DNA from: Bacteroides sp. | Lineage (GTDB): Bacteria > Bacteroidota > Bacteroidia > Bacteroidales > Bacteroidaceae | Length of the DNA: 10,110 bases | Assembly: GCA_030529405.1 (NCBI GenBank) | Contig: JAUMWZ010000043.1 | Coordinates: 1-10,110 of the forward strand | Reading direction: 5' to 3' | Shown here: positions 1 through 6,996 of the stretch, in pieces | Layout: each line of letters begins with the position of its first letter | How positions within the stretch are numbered: the first letter of the stretch is position 1 | Made by a program: the position numbers and the translations under genes | Notes under the pieces: generated by a model | What the model was told of the DNA's origin: nothing | The model's input: the letters and a program-made list of their open reading frames with translations, nothing else | Databases searched by the model: none

Positions 1-149
1 TCTTGCTTCTGTATGTGGTTGAACCCCTTATTTATGAAGATATGTTCAGACTCTGTTTTTGCGCCCTTAACGGAGTGGTAGTGTTCGTTAAGCTCTGGAA
101 TGAATATTGTTCTACTGCCGTCTGCGGTGTTTTCTATAATCCTTTGCAT
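1..149 (-). CDS. mnmD: MnmD-type tRNA (mnm5s2U34) methyltransferase, N-terminal fragment cut by the window edge
   Basis: Reading the minus strand from the ATG at 149-147 gives an open frame of 49 codons with no stop before the left edge. It begins MQRIIENTADGSRTIFIPEL and continues NEHYHSVKGAKTESEHIFIN. The TADGS, IPELNEHYHS and GA.TES stretches are what I know from the start of stand-alone MnmD proteins (MnmC methyltransferase domain, formerly DUF752) in Bacteroidota. These use S-adenosylmethionine for the last methylation forming 5-methylaminomethyl-2-thiouridine at tRNA position 34. The SAM-binding part lies outside the window, so catalysis cannot be checked. The start lies 2 nt after the TAG stop of the YqaA-like gene (154-152), which indicates the last visible gene of the purD unit. 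The assignment rests on N-terminal motifs only. Confidence 0.8.
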   Translation of the reverse strand, partial: MQRIIENTADGSRTIFIPELNEHYHSVKGAKTESEHIFINKGFNHIQKQ

Positions 150-151
150 CA

Positions 152-628
152 CTATCGAACAAACTCTATTGCTTTCAGCGAAACGAAAAGTATAACTATA
201 TATCTCGTCATCTTGCCTACAAACATTGCTGCACTCGTGACATACACGTTGCTGCGCATAAGTCCTAACACTATCGACATGGTTTCGCCTAAGAACGGCA
301 CGAAGGTGAAGAGTGCCATATATGAGCCTTTGCCTTGCATGAACTTCATCACTCTATCGAGTTTTTCCTGTTTGACGCCAAAGTATTTCTTAACCCATTC
401 AATCTTGCCCAAATGTCCTATGTAGTAGCAGGTCATTCCTCCTAATGTGTTACCAAAACTGGCTGCAATGACACACGAAACAGGCTCAGCTCCCATCTTG
501 ACTATGGCTACTAATATCAATTCCGAGCTGAAAGGAATGACAGTTCCAGCAAGAAAGGCAGCTATGAAAACGCCTAACACGCCCCACTGCATCAAGAATT
601 GACTTATATCTGTTATAATAGCGTCCAT
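152..628 (-). CDS. yqaA: YqaA family (DedA/SNARE-associated superfamily) small membrane protein
   Basis: This 158-residue hydrophobic protein has the size of the YqaA group, which is shorter than full DedA proteins (about 200 or more residues). Matches to E. coli YqaA as I remember it are AFLAGTVIPFSSELILVAI (about residues 24-42), the small-residue motif GNTLGGMTCYYIGHLGK (about 59-75), FVPFLGETMSIVLGLMR (about 108-124) and VGKMTRYI (about 137-144). Topology looks like three to five membrane-associated helices including re-entrant segments around the two proline-containing motifs. DedA-superfamily proteins are inner-membrane proteins, some of which flip undecaprenyl phosphate or phosphatidylethanolamine; the role of the YqaA branch is not settled. 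The ATG at 628-626 lies inside the end of the preceding gene (16-nt overlap), so translation is probably coupled. The stop is TAG at 154-152. Confidence 0.88.
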   Translation of the reverse strand: MDAIITDISQFLMQWGVLGVFIAAFLAGTVIPFSSELILVAIVKMGAEPVSCVIAASFGNTLGGMTCYYIGHLGKIEWVKKYFGVKQEKLDRVMKFMQGKGSYMALFTFVPFLGETMSIVLGLMRSNVYVTSAAMFVGKMTRYIVILFVSLKAIEFVR

Positions 629-1629
629 GTGTTGAATGATAATATTGTTAGTAATGACAGTATGAACAAGACGAACAATATGTTTGTGCGCTTGCTACTT
701 GTTGTTGCAAACAAATGTGATATTATAAAACTGCCATACATAGCAAGTATTATTGTCGTTTCGTTTGTGTTGTAACTCACTGCTAAACATATAACAAACA
801 GAAATAGACTTATGTTTGATATGCTGCTTAGGTATGCTCTGGTGACTATCTTTTCGTCGTGCTCATTGACTTGTATGTTTATGAAGGCGATGAAAAGAAA
901 TAGGAATATAAATGCTAATGTTGCTAACTCTCGGTGTGGAATGTCGGCAACTGCAAAGAGATTGTTTATGGCGTGCTTCAGTTCTGTGAGGGTAGTGATT
1001 TTGTCTGTCTTGTCATACCACATTGCATGAGCAAAGAGTAGCCAATAGGGGAGTATCACGCCCGAGATAGATGCAAACAAACTGCGTATGTTTAGTGAAC
1101 GGAGAATGTAGCAAGCGTGTATCATCACGGGGAAAACAAACAGAATCTGTGGCACGAGAATAGACGACAGACCCATGTAGAAGAACGAATAGAAGATGTC
1201 TGCAGAAGAATAATCTTCTTGCTGATATGTCTTTAGCAGGAAGTATAACGAGAGTGCCACCATTGGCGATGCTATTGCTGCATCCGTGAGGTAGTGAGTT
1301 TGCGGACTGACGGCGATAAGCACCAAATAAACGTATGTTACTGCCGAAGTAATGTTTCGTACAATGTTCAGTCTGTTGTTTATAATCAGCAAGAAATATG
1401 CTGTTGCTGAATACAGAAGAAAAGCTATTGCAGACGATGCCCAACCTTTTGTTTCAACTCCGAAATATGTTCTTATGAACTCCGTTGTGGTGGTTCTCGC
1501 TCCCGCTTGTTCTATGTTTGATTGCAAAAAGTATCCCGTTACACACCAAACTATGGTGCATAAAAGAACAATGACAGGCAGTGTGAATCTACCTGCCATT
1601 ATTTTTGTTTGCAGTCTTTTCTTTCTCAC
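613..1629 (-). CDS. Polytopic inner-membrane protein of unknown function encoded in the purD unit
   Basis: This 338-residue protein has a basic N-terminus (MRKKRLQTK) and about nine or ten hydrophobic helices, for example near residues 16-35, 62-82, 93-108, 118-135, 145-178 (two), 188-206, 235-252, 270-286, 291-308 and 315-335. I see no catalytic motif. Position and size recall the DUF6427-type membrane proteins that sit beside purD in Flavobacteria, but that link comes from memory of gene order, not a sequence match. The chosen start is GTG at 1629-1627, whose GTGA overlaps the purD TGA by 4 nt; the alternative is ATG at 1599-1597 (residue 11), which would lose the basic N-terminal stretch. 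The 3' end overlaps the YqaA-like gene by 16 nt. Function cannot be assigned. Confidence 0.8.
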   Translation of the reverse strand: MRKKRLQTKIMAGRFTLPVIVLLCTIVWCVTGYFLQSNIEQAGARTTTTEFIRTYFGVETKGWASSAIAFLLYSATAYFLLIINNRLNIVRNITSAVTYVYLVLIAVSPQTHYLTDAAIASPMVALSLYFLLKTYQQEDYSSADIFYSFFYMGLSSILVPQILFVFPVMIHACYILRSLNIRSLFASISGVILPYWLLFAHAMWYDKTDKITTLTELKHAINNLFAVADIPHRELATLAFIFLFLFIAFINIQVNEHDEKIVTRAYLSSISNISLFLFVICLAVSYNTNETTIILAMYGSFIISHLFATTSSKRTNILFVLFILSLLTILSFNTWTLL

Positions 1630-2900
1630 AGGTCGAATCCTATATCTCTACGGCAATATTTGCCTTTGAATTCAATCTTATTTGCTGTTTCATAGCTTTT
1701 TGCCAATGCTTCTTCTTTGGTTGCACCATAAGAACATACGGCAATAACTCTACCCCCATTGGTAACTATCTTACCATCTTTCACTGCTGTTCCAGCGTGG
1801 AATATGATGCTGTCTGTCTTTTCTGCTTCGTCAAGACCTGTTATTTCGTGTCCTTTCTCATATTGTTCAGGATATCCACCGCTAACAAGTATCACGCAAG
1901 CAGCACTTCTTTTGTCTTCAACAAGCTCCACTTTGTTTAGCGTTCCTTTATCTGTTGCTTCCAACAAGTCTACAAGGTCGCTCTCAACTCTTAACATCAC
2001 ACTTTCTGTTTCAGGGTCGCCCATTCTTACATTGTACTCAATCACCATCGGTTCGTCATCAACCTTTATCAATCCTAAGAAGATAAAGCCCTTGTATGTA
2101 ATGTTTTCTTTCTTCAAACCATTGATTGTTGGCTCCACAATGCGTTGTCTTACCTTTTGCATAAACACATAGTCGGCAAAAGGTACTGGCGTTACACTTC
2201 CCATACCACCTGTGTTTAGTCCTGTGTCGCCTTCGCCTATGCGCTTATAGTCTTTTGCCACTGGCAGAATCTTATAGTTTTCGCCGTCTGTAAGAACGAA
2301 AACCGAACATTCAATACCAGACAAAAACTCCTCTATCACTACTGTTTCTGACGCAGAACCGAACATACCGCCAAGCATCTCTTTTAATTCTTGCTTAGCT
2401 TTATCAAGCTCATTGATGATAAGCACTCCTTTTCCTGCACACAGACCGTCAGCTTTCAACACGTAAGGGGCTTTCAGCTGGTCAAGGAATGATAATCCTT
2501 CTTCTAAGTTTTGAGAGTTTATAGACTTATATCGTGCTGTTGGTATGCCATATTTCTGCATAAACTCCTTCGCAAACTCTTTACTTCCCTCGAGTGTTGC
2601 TCCTGCTTTTGATGGTCCTATAACTGCTATGTGTTTCAGTTCGTCATTAGTTTTGAAATAGTCGTATATTCCTTTTACTAATGGGTCTTCTGGCCCTACA
2701 ACTACCATATTTATGTTTTGCTCCTTAACGAACTTAGCAATGCCCTCAAAATCTGTAGCAGAGATGTTTACATTCTCTCCAACTGCATTTGTTCCAGCAT
2801 TACCCGGCGCAATGAATAACTTTTCTGTTCTTTTGCTTTGTGATATTTTCCAAGCCAAAGCGTGTTCGCGTCCGCCCGAGCCTAGTAGTAATATTCTCAT
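1626..2900 (-). CDS. purD: Phosphoribosylamine-glycine ligase (GAR synthetase)
   Basis: PurD catalyses the ATP-dependent joining of glycine to 5-phosphoribosylamine, the second step of de novo IMP synthesis, in the cytoplasm. The 424-residue length is normal for the family. Visible signatures in order are the N-domain start MRILLLGSGGREHALAW, then PGNAGT (residues 32-37), GPEDPLVKGI, GPSKAGATLEGSKEFAKEFM opening the ATP-grasp region, LKADGLCAGKGVLI, GDTGLNTGGMGS and the metal/ATP-binding segment YNVRMGDPETE, followed by the C-terminal domain. No key segment is missing. It is the first gene of the minus-strand unit; its TGA (1628-1626) overlaps the next gene's GTG. The start ATG (2900-2898) gives the canonical N-terminus directly. 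Its upstream region holds a GNRA-loop hairpin and the first 22-bp array; no clear TAnnTTTG element was found there. Confidence 0.97.
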   Translation of the reverse strand: MRILLLGSGGREHALAWKISQSKRTEKLFIAPGNAGTNAVGENVNISATDFEGIAKFVKEQNINMVVVGPEDPLVKGIYDYFKTNDELKHIAVIGPSKAGATLEGSKEFAKEFMQKYGIPTARYKSINSQNLEEGLSFLDQLKAPYVLKADGLCAGKGVLIINELDKAKQELKEMLGGMFGSASETVVIEEFLSGIECSVFVLTDGENYKILPVAKDYKRIGEGDTGLNTGGMGSVTPVPFADYVFMQKVRQRIVEPTINGLKKENITYKGFIFLGLIKVDDEPMVIEYNVRMGDPETESVMLRVESDLVDLLEATDKGTLNKVELVEDKRSAACVILVSGGYPEQYEKGHEITGLDEAEKTDSIIFHAGTAVKDGKIVTNGGRVIAVCSYGATKEEALAKSYETANKIEFKGKYCRRDIGFDL

Positions 2901-2921
2901 ACTGATGGTTTGTGTTTGTTT

Positions 2922-2939
2922 AGAGAATTTACATTCTCT
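2922..2939 (-). promoter_or_regulatory. Hairpin with GUAA (GNRA-type) loop in the purD leader region
   Basis: On the minus strand a perfect 7-bp stem (AGAGAAT / ATTCTCT) closes a GTAA loop, which as RNA is a GNRA tetraloop. It ends 21 nt before the purD ATG, so if transcription starts upstream it would lie in the 5' leader near the ribosome entry region. It is too small for a known purine riboswitch and no aptamer core is visible. A structural or regulatory role is inference; a chance inverted repeat remains possible. Confidence 0.4.
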
Positions 2940-2961
2940 CTGTTTTGTTTGTTTACTGTAT

Positions 2962-3049
2962 TTTCAATTTATATATAATCTACTTTCAAACTATATACAG
3001 TTGATTTTCAAATTATATATAGTCTGAAAGCAGACTGTATTGAGTTTCC
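2962..3049. repeat. 22-bp-period tandem repeat array 1 (three good units and one degenerate)
   Basis: Units are 2962-2983, 2984-3005, 3006-3027 and a decayed unit 3028-3049, each exactly 22 bp. The first three share the plus-strand pattern TTTCAA, two variable bases, TATATA, then AATCTAC, CAGTTGAT or TAGTCTGA. Neither phase nor length slips across the array. The array lies between the peptidase stop (3062-3060) and the purD ATG (2900), and the same unit recurs at 6887-6996. A period of 22 bp is close to two helical turns, so the TATATA cores would lie on one DNA face. The function is unknown. It is not CRISPR, because there are no spacers. Confidence 0.8.
3017..3040 (-). terminator. Candidate stem-loop terminator after the peptidase gene
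   Basis: On the minus strand ATACAGTCTG, loop CTTT, then CAGACTATAT form a 10-bp stem with one G-T wobble, starting 19 nt after the peptidase TAA. The six inner pairs (AGTCTG/CAGACT on the plus strand) are perfect. The sequence that follows is AT-rich (ATAATTTGAAAA) but lacks a clean T tract, so this is an imperfect intrinsic terminator. The structure is built from the third and fourth units of the 22-bp array. Confidence 0.4.
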
Positions 3050-3059
3050 AATCCTCTTG

Positions 3060-5267
3060 TTATTTCTTTGGTAATAAGAAATCGTCGAAGTATTGAGTTA
3101 TCTTAGTGTATAGGTGCACTCTGTCTTTACCAATAACATTGTGTTTGTGGTTAGGATAGATGAACAAATCGGGGTATGTACGTGCATCTACACAAGCCTT
3201 TATGAATGCAAGAGCGTGTTGTGGCACACAAGTATCATCATGGTCGTCGTGCACAATCATTAGTCTTCCCTTCAAGTTTCCTGCATATCGTAACATATTA
3301 GTTTTGTCATATCCCTCTTTGTTCTCTTGTGGAGTGTCCATATATCTTTCTCCGTACATAACTTCATAGAATGCCCAATCCATTACAGGACCACCTGCAA
3401 CACCAACCTTAAACAAGTTAGGATAGCGAAGCATTAGTGCAGTTGTCATGTGTCCGCCAAAGCTCCAGCCGTGAACGCCAATTCTCTCTGTATCAACGTA
3501 TGGCAGACTGCTCAAAAACTCTATACCTTTCACTTGGTCTTTACATTCTTCCACTCCCAACTGTCTATGTATTACGTTTTCAAATTCAAGACCTCTGTTT
3601 GCACTTCCTCTGTTGTCTACTGTAAACATTATATATCCTTTGTTTGCCATATGTAAGTCCCAACCACGAGCACCATATAACCAACTTCCATTTATCATTT
3701 GTGCGTGAGGCCCACCATATACATATACAATCACAGGATACTTCTTGCTTGCATCAAAATTTGCAGGTTTAACCATTCTGCAGTATAAGTCTGTCTTGCC
3801 GTCTGCAGCTTTTATGGTGTGAAGTTCTACATTTGGAACTTCATATCCTTCATAAGGATTTTTTGCAGTAAGCAGATTTACCTTCTTGTTTGTCTTTAAG
3901 TCTACGATATTTATGTTTCTTGGATTTTCCAAATCAGAAATGTTTTCGATTGCATAAGTACCACTTGCGTTCACAAGGCTATTTAGTGCGCACACTCTTG
4001 CTTTATCAAATCCTCTCACAACCTTACCATTTTCGGCATTGACTATTACTGTGGCTGAGTGCAGACCATTAACAGCCTTCACGATAACTTCCTTCTTCTT
4101 TGCGTTGAAACCAAGAATATCTGTTACCAAGAAGTTGCCTTTTGTGATTTGCTTGACGTTGTATTGCTCTTCAAACTGTGCTTCTCCAAGCTCCACAACG
4201 CTCACTTTCTTGTTTTTCTTTGTAGTGTCAAACAAGTATAGATGATTATATCCATCTCTTTGAGAATAGTATAAGAACTTGTTTTCGTTCCATGGCAAGA
4301 AAGTTATTGAATGTTGAGGCTCAACATATTTCTTATGTCTTTCTGTGTAAAGTTTCTCTACCTTCTCTCCTGTTTCAGCATCATACTTCCACAAAACGGC
4401 TTCGTCTTGCCCTCTGTTAATCTCAATTAGGAATATAAACTTATCATTTGGCGACCAAGCTATGTTTGTGTAATATCTGTCTGTATTATCGCCTGTGTTT
4501 AGATATATTGTTTTCTTTGTCTTCACATCATATACGCCTACTTGCACCTTGTGGCTTGTCATTCCCGCCATAGGATAGCGTATTTGATTTAGTTCAGCAA
4601 ATCTCTTGCTTATATCTACAAGCGGATATTGTGTAACCATTCTTTCGTCCATCTTATAGAATGCAAGTTTTCCACCTTGATTACTCCAGAATGTACCTTT
4701 TTCTATACCAAATTCGCTGCGATGTACTGATTTTCCGCACTCAATTCCTTCTACTTCGTTTGTCACTGCATTGCCATCTACATATAGGTTATTCTTTACT
4801 GTGTAAGCAAGCATATTGTTTGCAGTGCAGTAATCTCTATCGTGCGAACCACGCTTAATATTAGTCTGTCCTACAATGGTTTTTGTGTCTAAGTCAATTT
4901 GTATATACTTTTCTCGCAAAGTAAGTATAATTTGTTTCTTATTTATATATGGTAGATTTGCAGAGTATAGATGACTGACTTTTTCCTTAATATTAGCCTT
5001 CTCTAAGATGTCTTTTACCTCGTCAAGAGTTATCAATGTTGTCTTGTTGCCTGTCTTAACGTCTATATGCTCCACCTGCTTATCTCCCGCCAAGATGCAG
5101 TTATCTCCCCACCAGCTTAATCCAAAGAGATTCTCTGTGTATTTGAAGTTTGCTCCGCCTGGCATTAACTCTTCAAGAGTCATTTGCTTTTTGTCTTGTG
5201 CCATGCTGTTTAGTGATATGGCGAATGCAAGCATAGCTGTCATCGCCTTTGTTAGTAAGCTTTTCAT
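3060..5267 (-). CDS. Secreted S9-family peptidase, prolyl tripeptidyl/dipeptidyl peptidase IV type (PtpA-like)
   Basis: This 735-residue protein begins with a signal peptide (MKSLLTKAMTAMLAFAISLN, likely cut after the SMAQ near residue 24), so it is exported to the periplasm or cell surface. An eight-bladed DPP4-type propeller covers roughly residues 90-480 and an alpha/beta-hydrolase domain about 500-735. The nucleophile motif GWSFGG places Ser602; the acid is in HDDHDDTC (Asp677 or Asp678) and the catalytic His in NHKHNV (most likely His709). TLEELMPGG near the start, FGIEKGTFWS, VIVYVYGGPHAQ and ARTYPD closely match P. gingivalis prolyl tripeptidyl peptidase as I recall it. Such enzymes remove Xaa-Pro or Xaa-Xaa-Pro from peptide N-termini, supporting peptide-based nutrition. 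It starts 7 nt after the methyltransferase stop, indicating co-transcription. Di- versus tripeptidyl specificity is not decidable here. Confidence 0.92.
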   Translation of the reverse strand: MKSLLTKAMTAMLAFAISLNSMAQDKKQMTLEELMPGGANFKYTENLFGLSWWGDNCILAGDKQVEHIDVKTGNKTTLITLDEVKDILEKANIKEKVSHLYSANLPYINKKQIILTLREKYIQIDLDTKTIVGQTNIKRGSHDRDYCTANNMLAYTVKNNLYVDGNAVTNEVEGIECGKSVHRSEFGIEKGTFWSNQGGKLAFYKMDERMVTQYPLVDISKRFAELNQIRYPMAGMTSHKVQVGVYDVKTKKTIYLNTGDNTDRYYTNIAWSPNDKFIFLIEINRGQDEAVLWKYDAETGEKVEKLYTERHKKYVEPQHSITFLPWNENKFLYYSQRDGYNHLYLFDTTKKNKKVSVVELGEAQFEEQYNVKQITKGNFLVTDILGFNAKKKEVIVKAVNGLHSATVIVNAENGKVVRGFDKARVCALNSLVNASGTYAIENISDLENPRNINIVDLKTNKKVNLLTAKNPYEGYEVPNVELHTIKAADGKTDLYCRMVKPANFDASKKYPVIVYVYGGPHAQMINGSWLYGARGWDLHMANKGYIMFTVDNRGSANRGLEFENVIHRQLGVEECKDQVKGIEFLSSLPYVDTERIGVHGWSFGGHMTTALMLRYPNLFKVGVAGGPVMDWAFYEVMYGERYMDTPQENKEGYDKTNMLRYAGNLKGRLMIVHDDHDDTCVPQHALAFIKACVDARTYPDLFIYPNHKHNVIGKDRVHLYTKITQYFDDFLLPKK

Positions 5268-5274
5268 TGTTTTA

Positions 5275-6780
5275 TTAAGGTTTTGGTTTGTCCGATTTAT
5301 GTTTTCTGCTTCTGAATGTTCTTTGTTCTTCTGCCATTATTGGTTTTTCCGACTTGAAAAATCTATCTATTGCCCTCTTAGGCTTATGTTCTCTGTTGTC
5401 CGATTTATATTCTCTGCTGTCGGTCTTAGGTTTTCTGTCGAAAGTTCTCTCTTCTCTTGGCTTTCTGTCTGTTCTTGGCTTATATTCTCTTTTTTCTTTG
5501 TCAAGCTCTCGTTTATCTCTTCCAAAATCTTTTCTGTCGTCTTTTCTTCTCTCCTTAAAACCTTCTTTCCTTGCAGGTCTTGAAGGGCGTTCTCCTTGTT
5601 TGTCTTCCTTTACTTCGCCTCTCACTACCCTTTCTTTGTATGCCTTATACTTTCCGTCGAAGATTTCATATTTTCTTAGCTGACATTCTAAAGCACCGTT
5701 GTATAGTTTTATCTTTTCGCTCTCTTTGAGTGATATTTTGTTGAAACATTCATCTCTGTAAGACAATATCCAGGCAGTATTGCCACTAAACTCATGCTTT
5801 AGTTTTTCGCCTATTGTGGCATATAGTCCCAGCAAGTCGTCAGACGATATTCTCTCTCCGTATGGTGGATTAGTGATGATGATACTCTTATTCTTTGGCT
5901 TGGTAAACTCTTGTATTGGCTGAACTTTTAGTATAACGTCTTTGCTCACACCAGCAGCTTTCACGTTGCGTTCTGCTATTACGTTTGCCTTATAGTTTAT
6001 ATCATATCCATATATCTTATGCTCAAACTCCCTCTCTTGTGAGTCGTCATTGTATATCTGTTCAAAAAGGTCTGCATCAAAATCGTTCCATTTTTCAAAC
6101 CCATAGCCTTTGCGGAACACTCCAGGAGCTATGTTTCTTGCTATAAGTGCTGCTTCTATTGGCAGAGTTCCAGAACCACACATAGGGTCAATAAAGTCAC
6201 ATTCGCCCTTCCAACCACTCATCATGATTATCCCTGCTGCAAGAACTTCGTTCAAAGGCGCCTCCATTGTTTCCTGACGATAGCCTCGTCTGTGTAATGA
6301 CTCTCCTGACGAGTCGAGCGAAATGGTACATTCCTTGTGCGAGATATGCACGTTTACGGCAATGTCAGGGTTTGTTATCCTTACTGACGGACGTTTTCCT
6401 GTTTTTTCATTAAAGTAGTCTGCAATGGCATCTTTAACCCTGTATGCCACAAACTTTGAGTGTCTGAATTCTTCGCTATACACAACCGCATCTACTGCAA
6501 AGGTTTTGCTGTTGTCAAGGTATTTACTCCAGTCAATGCTTTTAACCTCATCATACACCTCATCGGCTGTTGTTGCAGTGAATTGCTTAATAGGCTTCAG
6601 TATTCTTATGGCTGTTCTTAGGCAGAAGTTTGTTTTATACATCATTCTCTTATCTCCTGTAAACGAAACCATTCTGCGACCTATTTCCACGTTGTTTGCC
6701 CCTAGTTCAATCAGTTCGCCTGCTAAGATTTCTTCCAATCCGCTAAACGTCTTGGCTATCAACTCAAATTCTCCACTCAT
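5275..6780 (-). CDS. THUMP-domain class I SAM-dependent 23S rRNA methyltransferase (RlmL N-half type) with charged C-terminal tail
   Basis: The protein has 501 residues. Residues about 1-55 are the N-terminal ferredoxin-like part (FELIAKTFSGLEEILAGEL), about 56-165 the THUMP RNA-binding domain, and about 175-380 a Rossmann methyltransferase. SAM motif I is DPMCGSGTLPIEAALIARN (from Asp198), and the catalytic N6/N2 amino-methylase motif is NPPYGER (Asn304-Tyr307). This matches the family of E. coli RlmL/YcbY N-terminal half, which makes m2G2445 in 23S rRNA; the second RlmL (RlmK) half is absent. Residues from about 381 on form a low-complexity tail rich in Lys, Arg, Asp and Glu with repeated RKPR/REYK-like segments, probably disordered and RNA-binding. 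It is the first gene of the unit with the peptidase and has a TAACTTTG element 44 nt upstream. The exact rRNA target is inferred. Confidence 0.9.
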   Translation of the reverse strand: MSGEFELIAKTFSGLEEILAGELIELGANNVEIGRRMVSFTGDKRMMYKTNFCLRTAIRILKPIKQFTATTADEVYDEVKSIDWSKYLDNSKTFAVDAVVYSEEFRHSKFVAYRVKDAIADYFNEKTGKRPSVRITNPDIAVNVHISHKECTISLDSSGESLHRRGYRQETMEAPLNEVLAAGIIMMSGWKGECDFIDPMCGSGTLPIEAALIARNIAPGVFRKGYGFEKWNDFDADLFEQIYNDDSQEREFEHKIYGYDINYKANVIAERNVKAAGVSKDVILKVQPIQEFTKPKNKSIIITNPPYGERISSDDLLGLYATIGEKLKHEFSGNTAWILSYRDECFNKISLKESEKIKLYNGALECQLRKYEIFDGKYKAYKERVVRGEVKEDKQGERPSRPARKEGFKERRKDDRKDFGRDKRELDKEKREYKPRTDRKPREERTFDRKPKTDSREYKSDNREHKPKRAIDRFFKSEKPIMAEEQRTFRSRKHKSDKPKP

Positions 6781-6823
6781 ATAATGCTTTTACTCTAATA
6801 TTGTATGTTATACGTTATGTGTG

Positions 6824-6831
6824 CAAAGTTA
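6824..6831 (-). promoter_or_regulatory. Bacteroidetes -7 promoter element TAACTTTG for the methyltransferase-peptidase unit
   Basis: The minus strand reads ATAACTTTGCA here, a perfect match to the Bacteroidetes TAnnTTTG consensus. It lies 43 nt upstream of the ATG at 6780, giving a predicted leader of about 35-40 nt. No good TTTG-like -33 element is visible at the expected distance (around 6854-6858). The same 11-base string occurs in the divergent promoter at 7079-7089. Confidence 0.7.
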
Positions 6832-6886
6832 TAAAAAAACTCATCTTAGATGATAACTACTCAAGTATAAATACATTAACCTCTAC

Positions 6887-6996
6887 TTTTGAACTATATA
6901 TGGCTGACTTGCAAACCGTATACAGTCTACTTTTAGTTTATATATAGTTGATTTGTAAACTCTTTATAGTTGGTTTATGAGTTATAATTACACCCT
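6887..6996. repeat. 22-bp-period tandem repeat array 2 (four good units and one degenerate)
   Basis: Units are 6887-6908, 6909-6930, 6931-6952, 6953-6974 and a decayed unit 6975-6996. On the plus strand each carries a TT.. start, AA or AG, a TATATA/GTATAC/CTTTAT core and an AGTTGAT or AGTCTAC-type end. The consensus, length and orientation equal those of array 1. A trace of the unit end (CTCTAC) precedes it at 6881-6886. The array occupies the middle of the divergent intergenic region, 56 bp from the minus-strand -7 element and about 84 bp from the plus-strand one, so it could influence both promoters. Its function is unknown. Confidence 0.8.

Noticed and set aside
3..425. Plus-strand 140-codon open frame at the left edge
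   Set aside because: It lies opposite the YqaA-like gene and the mnmD fragment, both of which have recognisable family motifs; its translation has no recognisable features.
1013..1444. 143-codon minus-strand frame inside the 338-residue membrane protein gene
   Set aside because: It is an alternative frame of the same strand, wholly contained, with none of the hydrophobic periodicity of the enclosing protein.
2962..3049. TAnnTTTG promoter for purD inside array 1
   Set aside because: On the minus strand the repeats give TATAGTTTG and TATAATTTG, which have the wrong spacing between TA and TTTG, so no promoter is called.
5008..5583. 191-codon plus-strand frame across the peptidase start and methyltransferase end
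   Set aside because: It is antisense to both genes. Its Ser/Leu/Phe-rich sequence is the complement of the Lys/Arg/Glu-rich tail of the methyltransferase.
6887..6996. Possible CRISPR array
   Set aside because: The units are directly adjacent with no spacers, are degenerate, and no cas gene is present.
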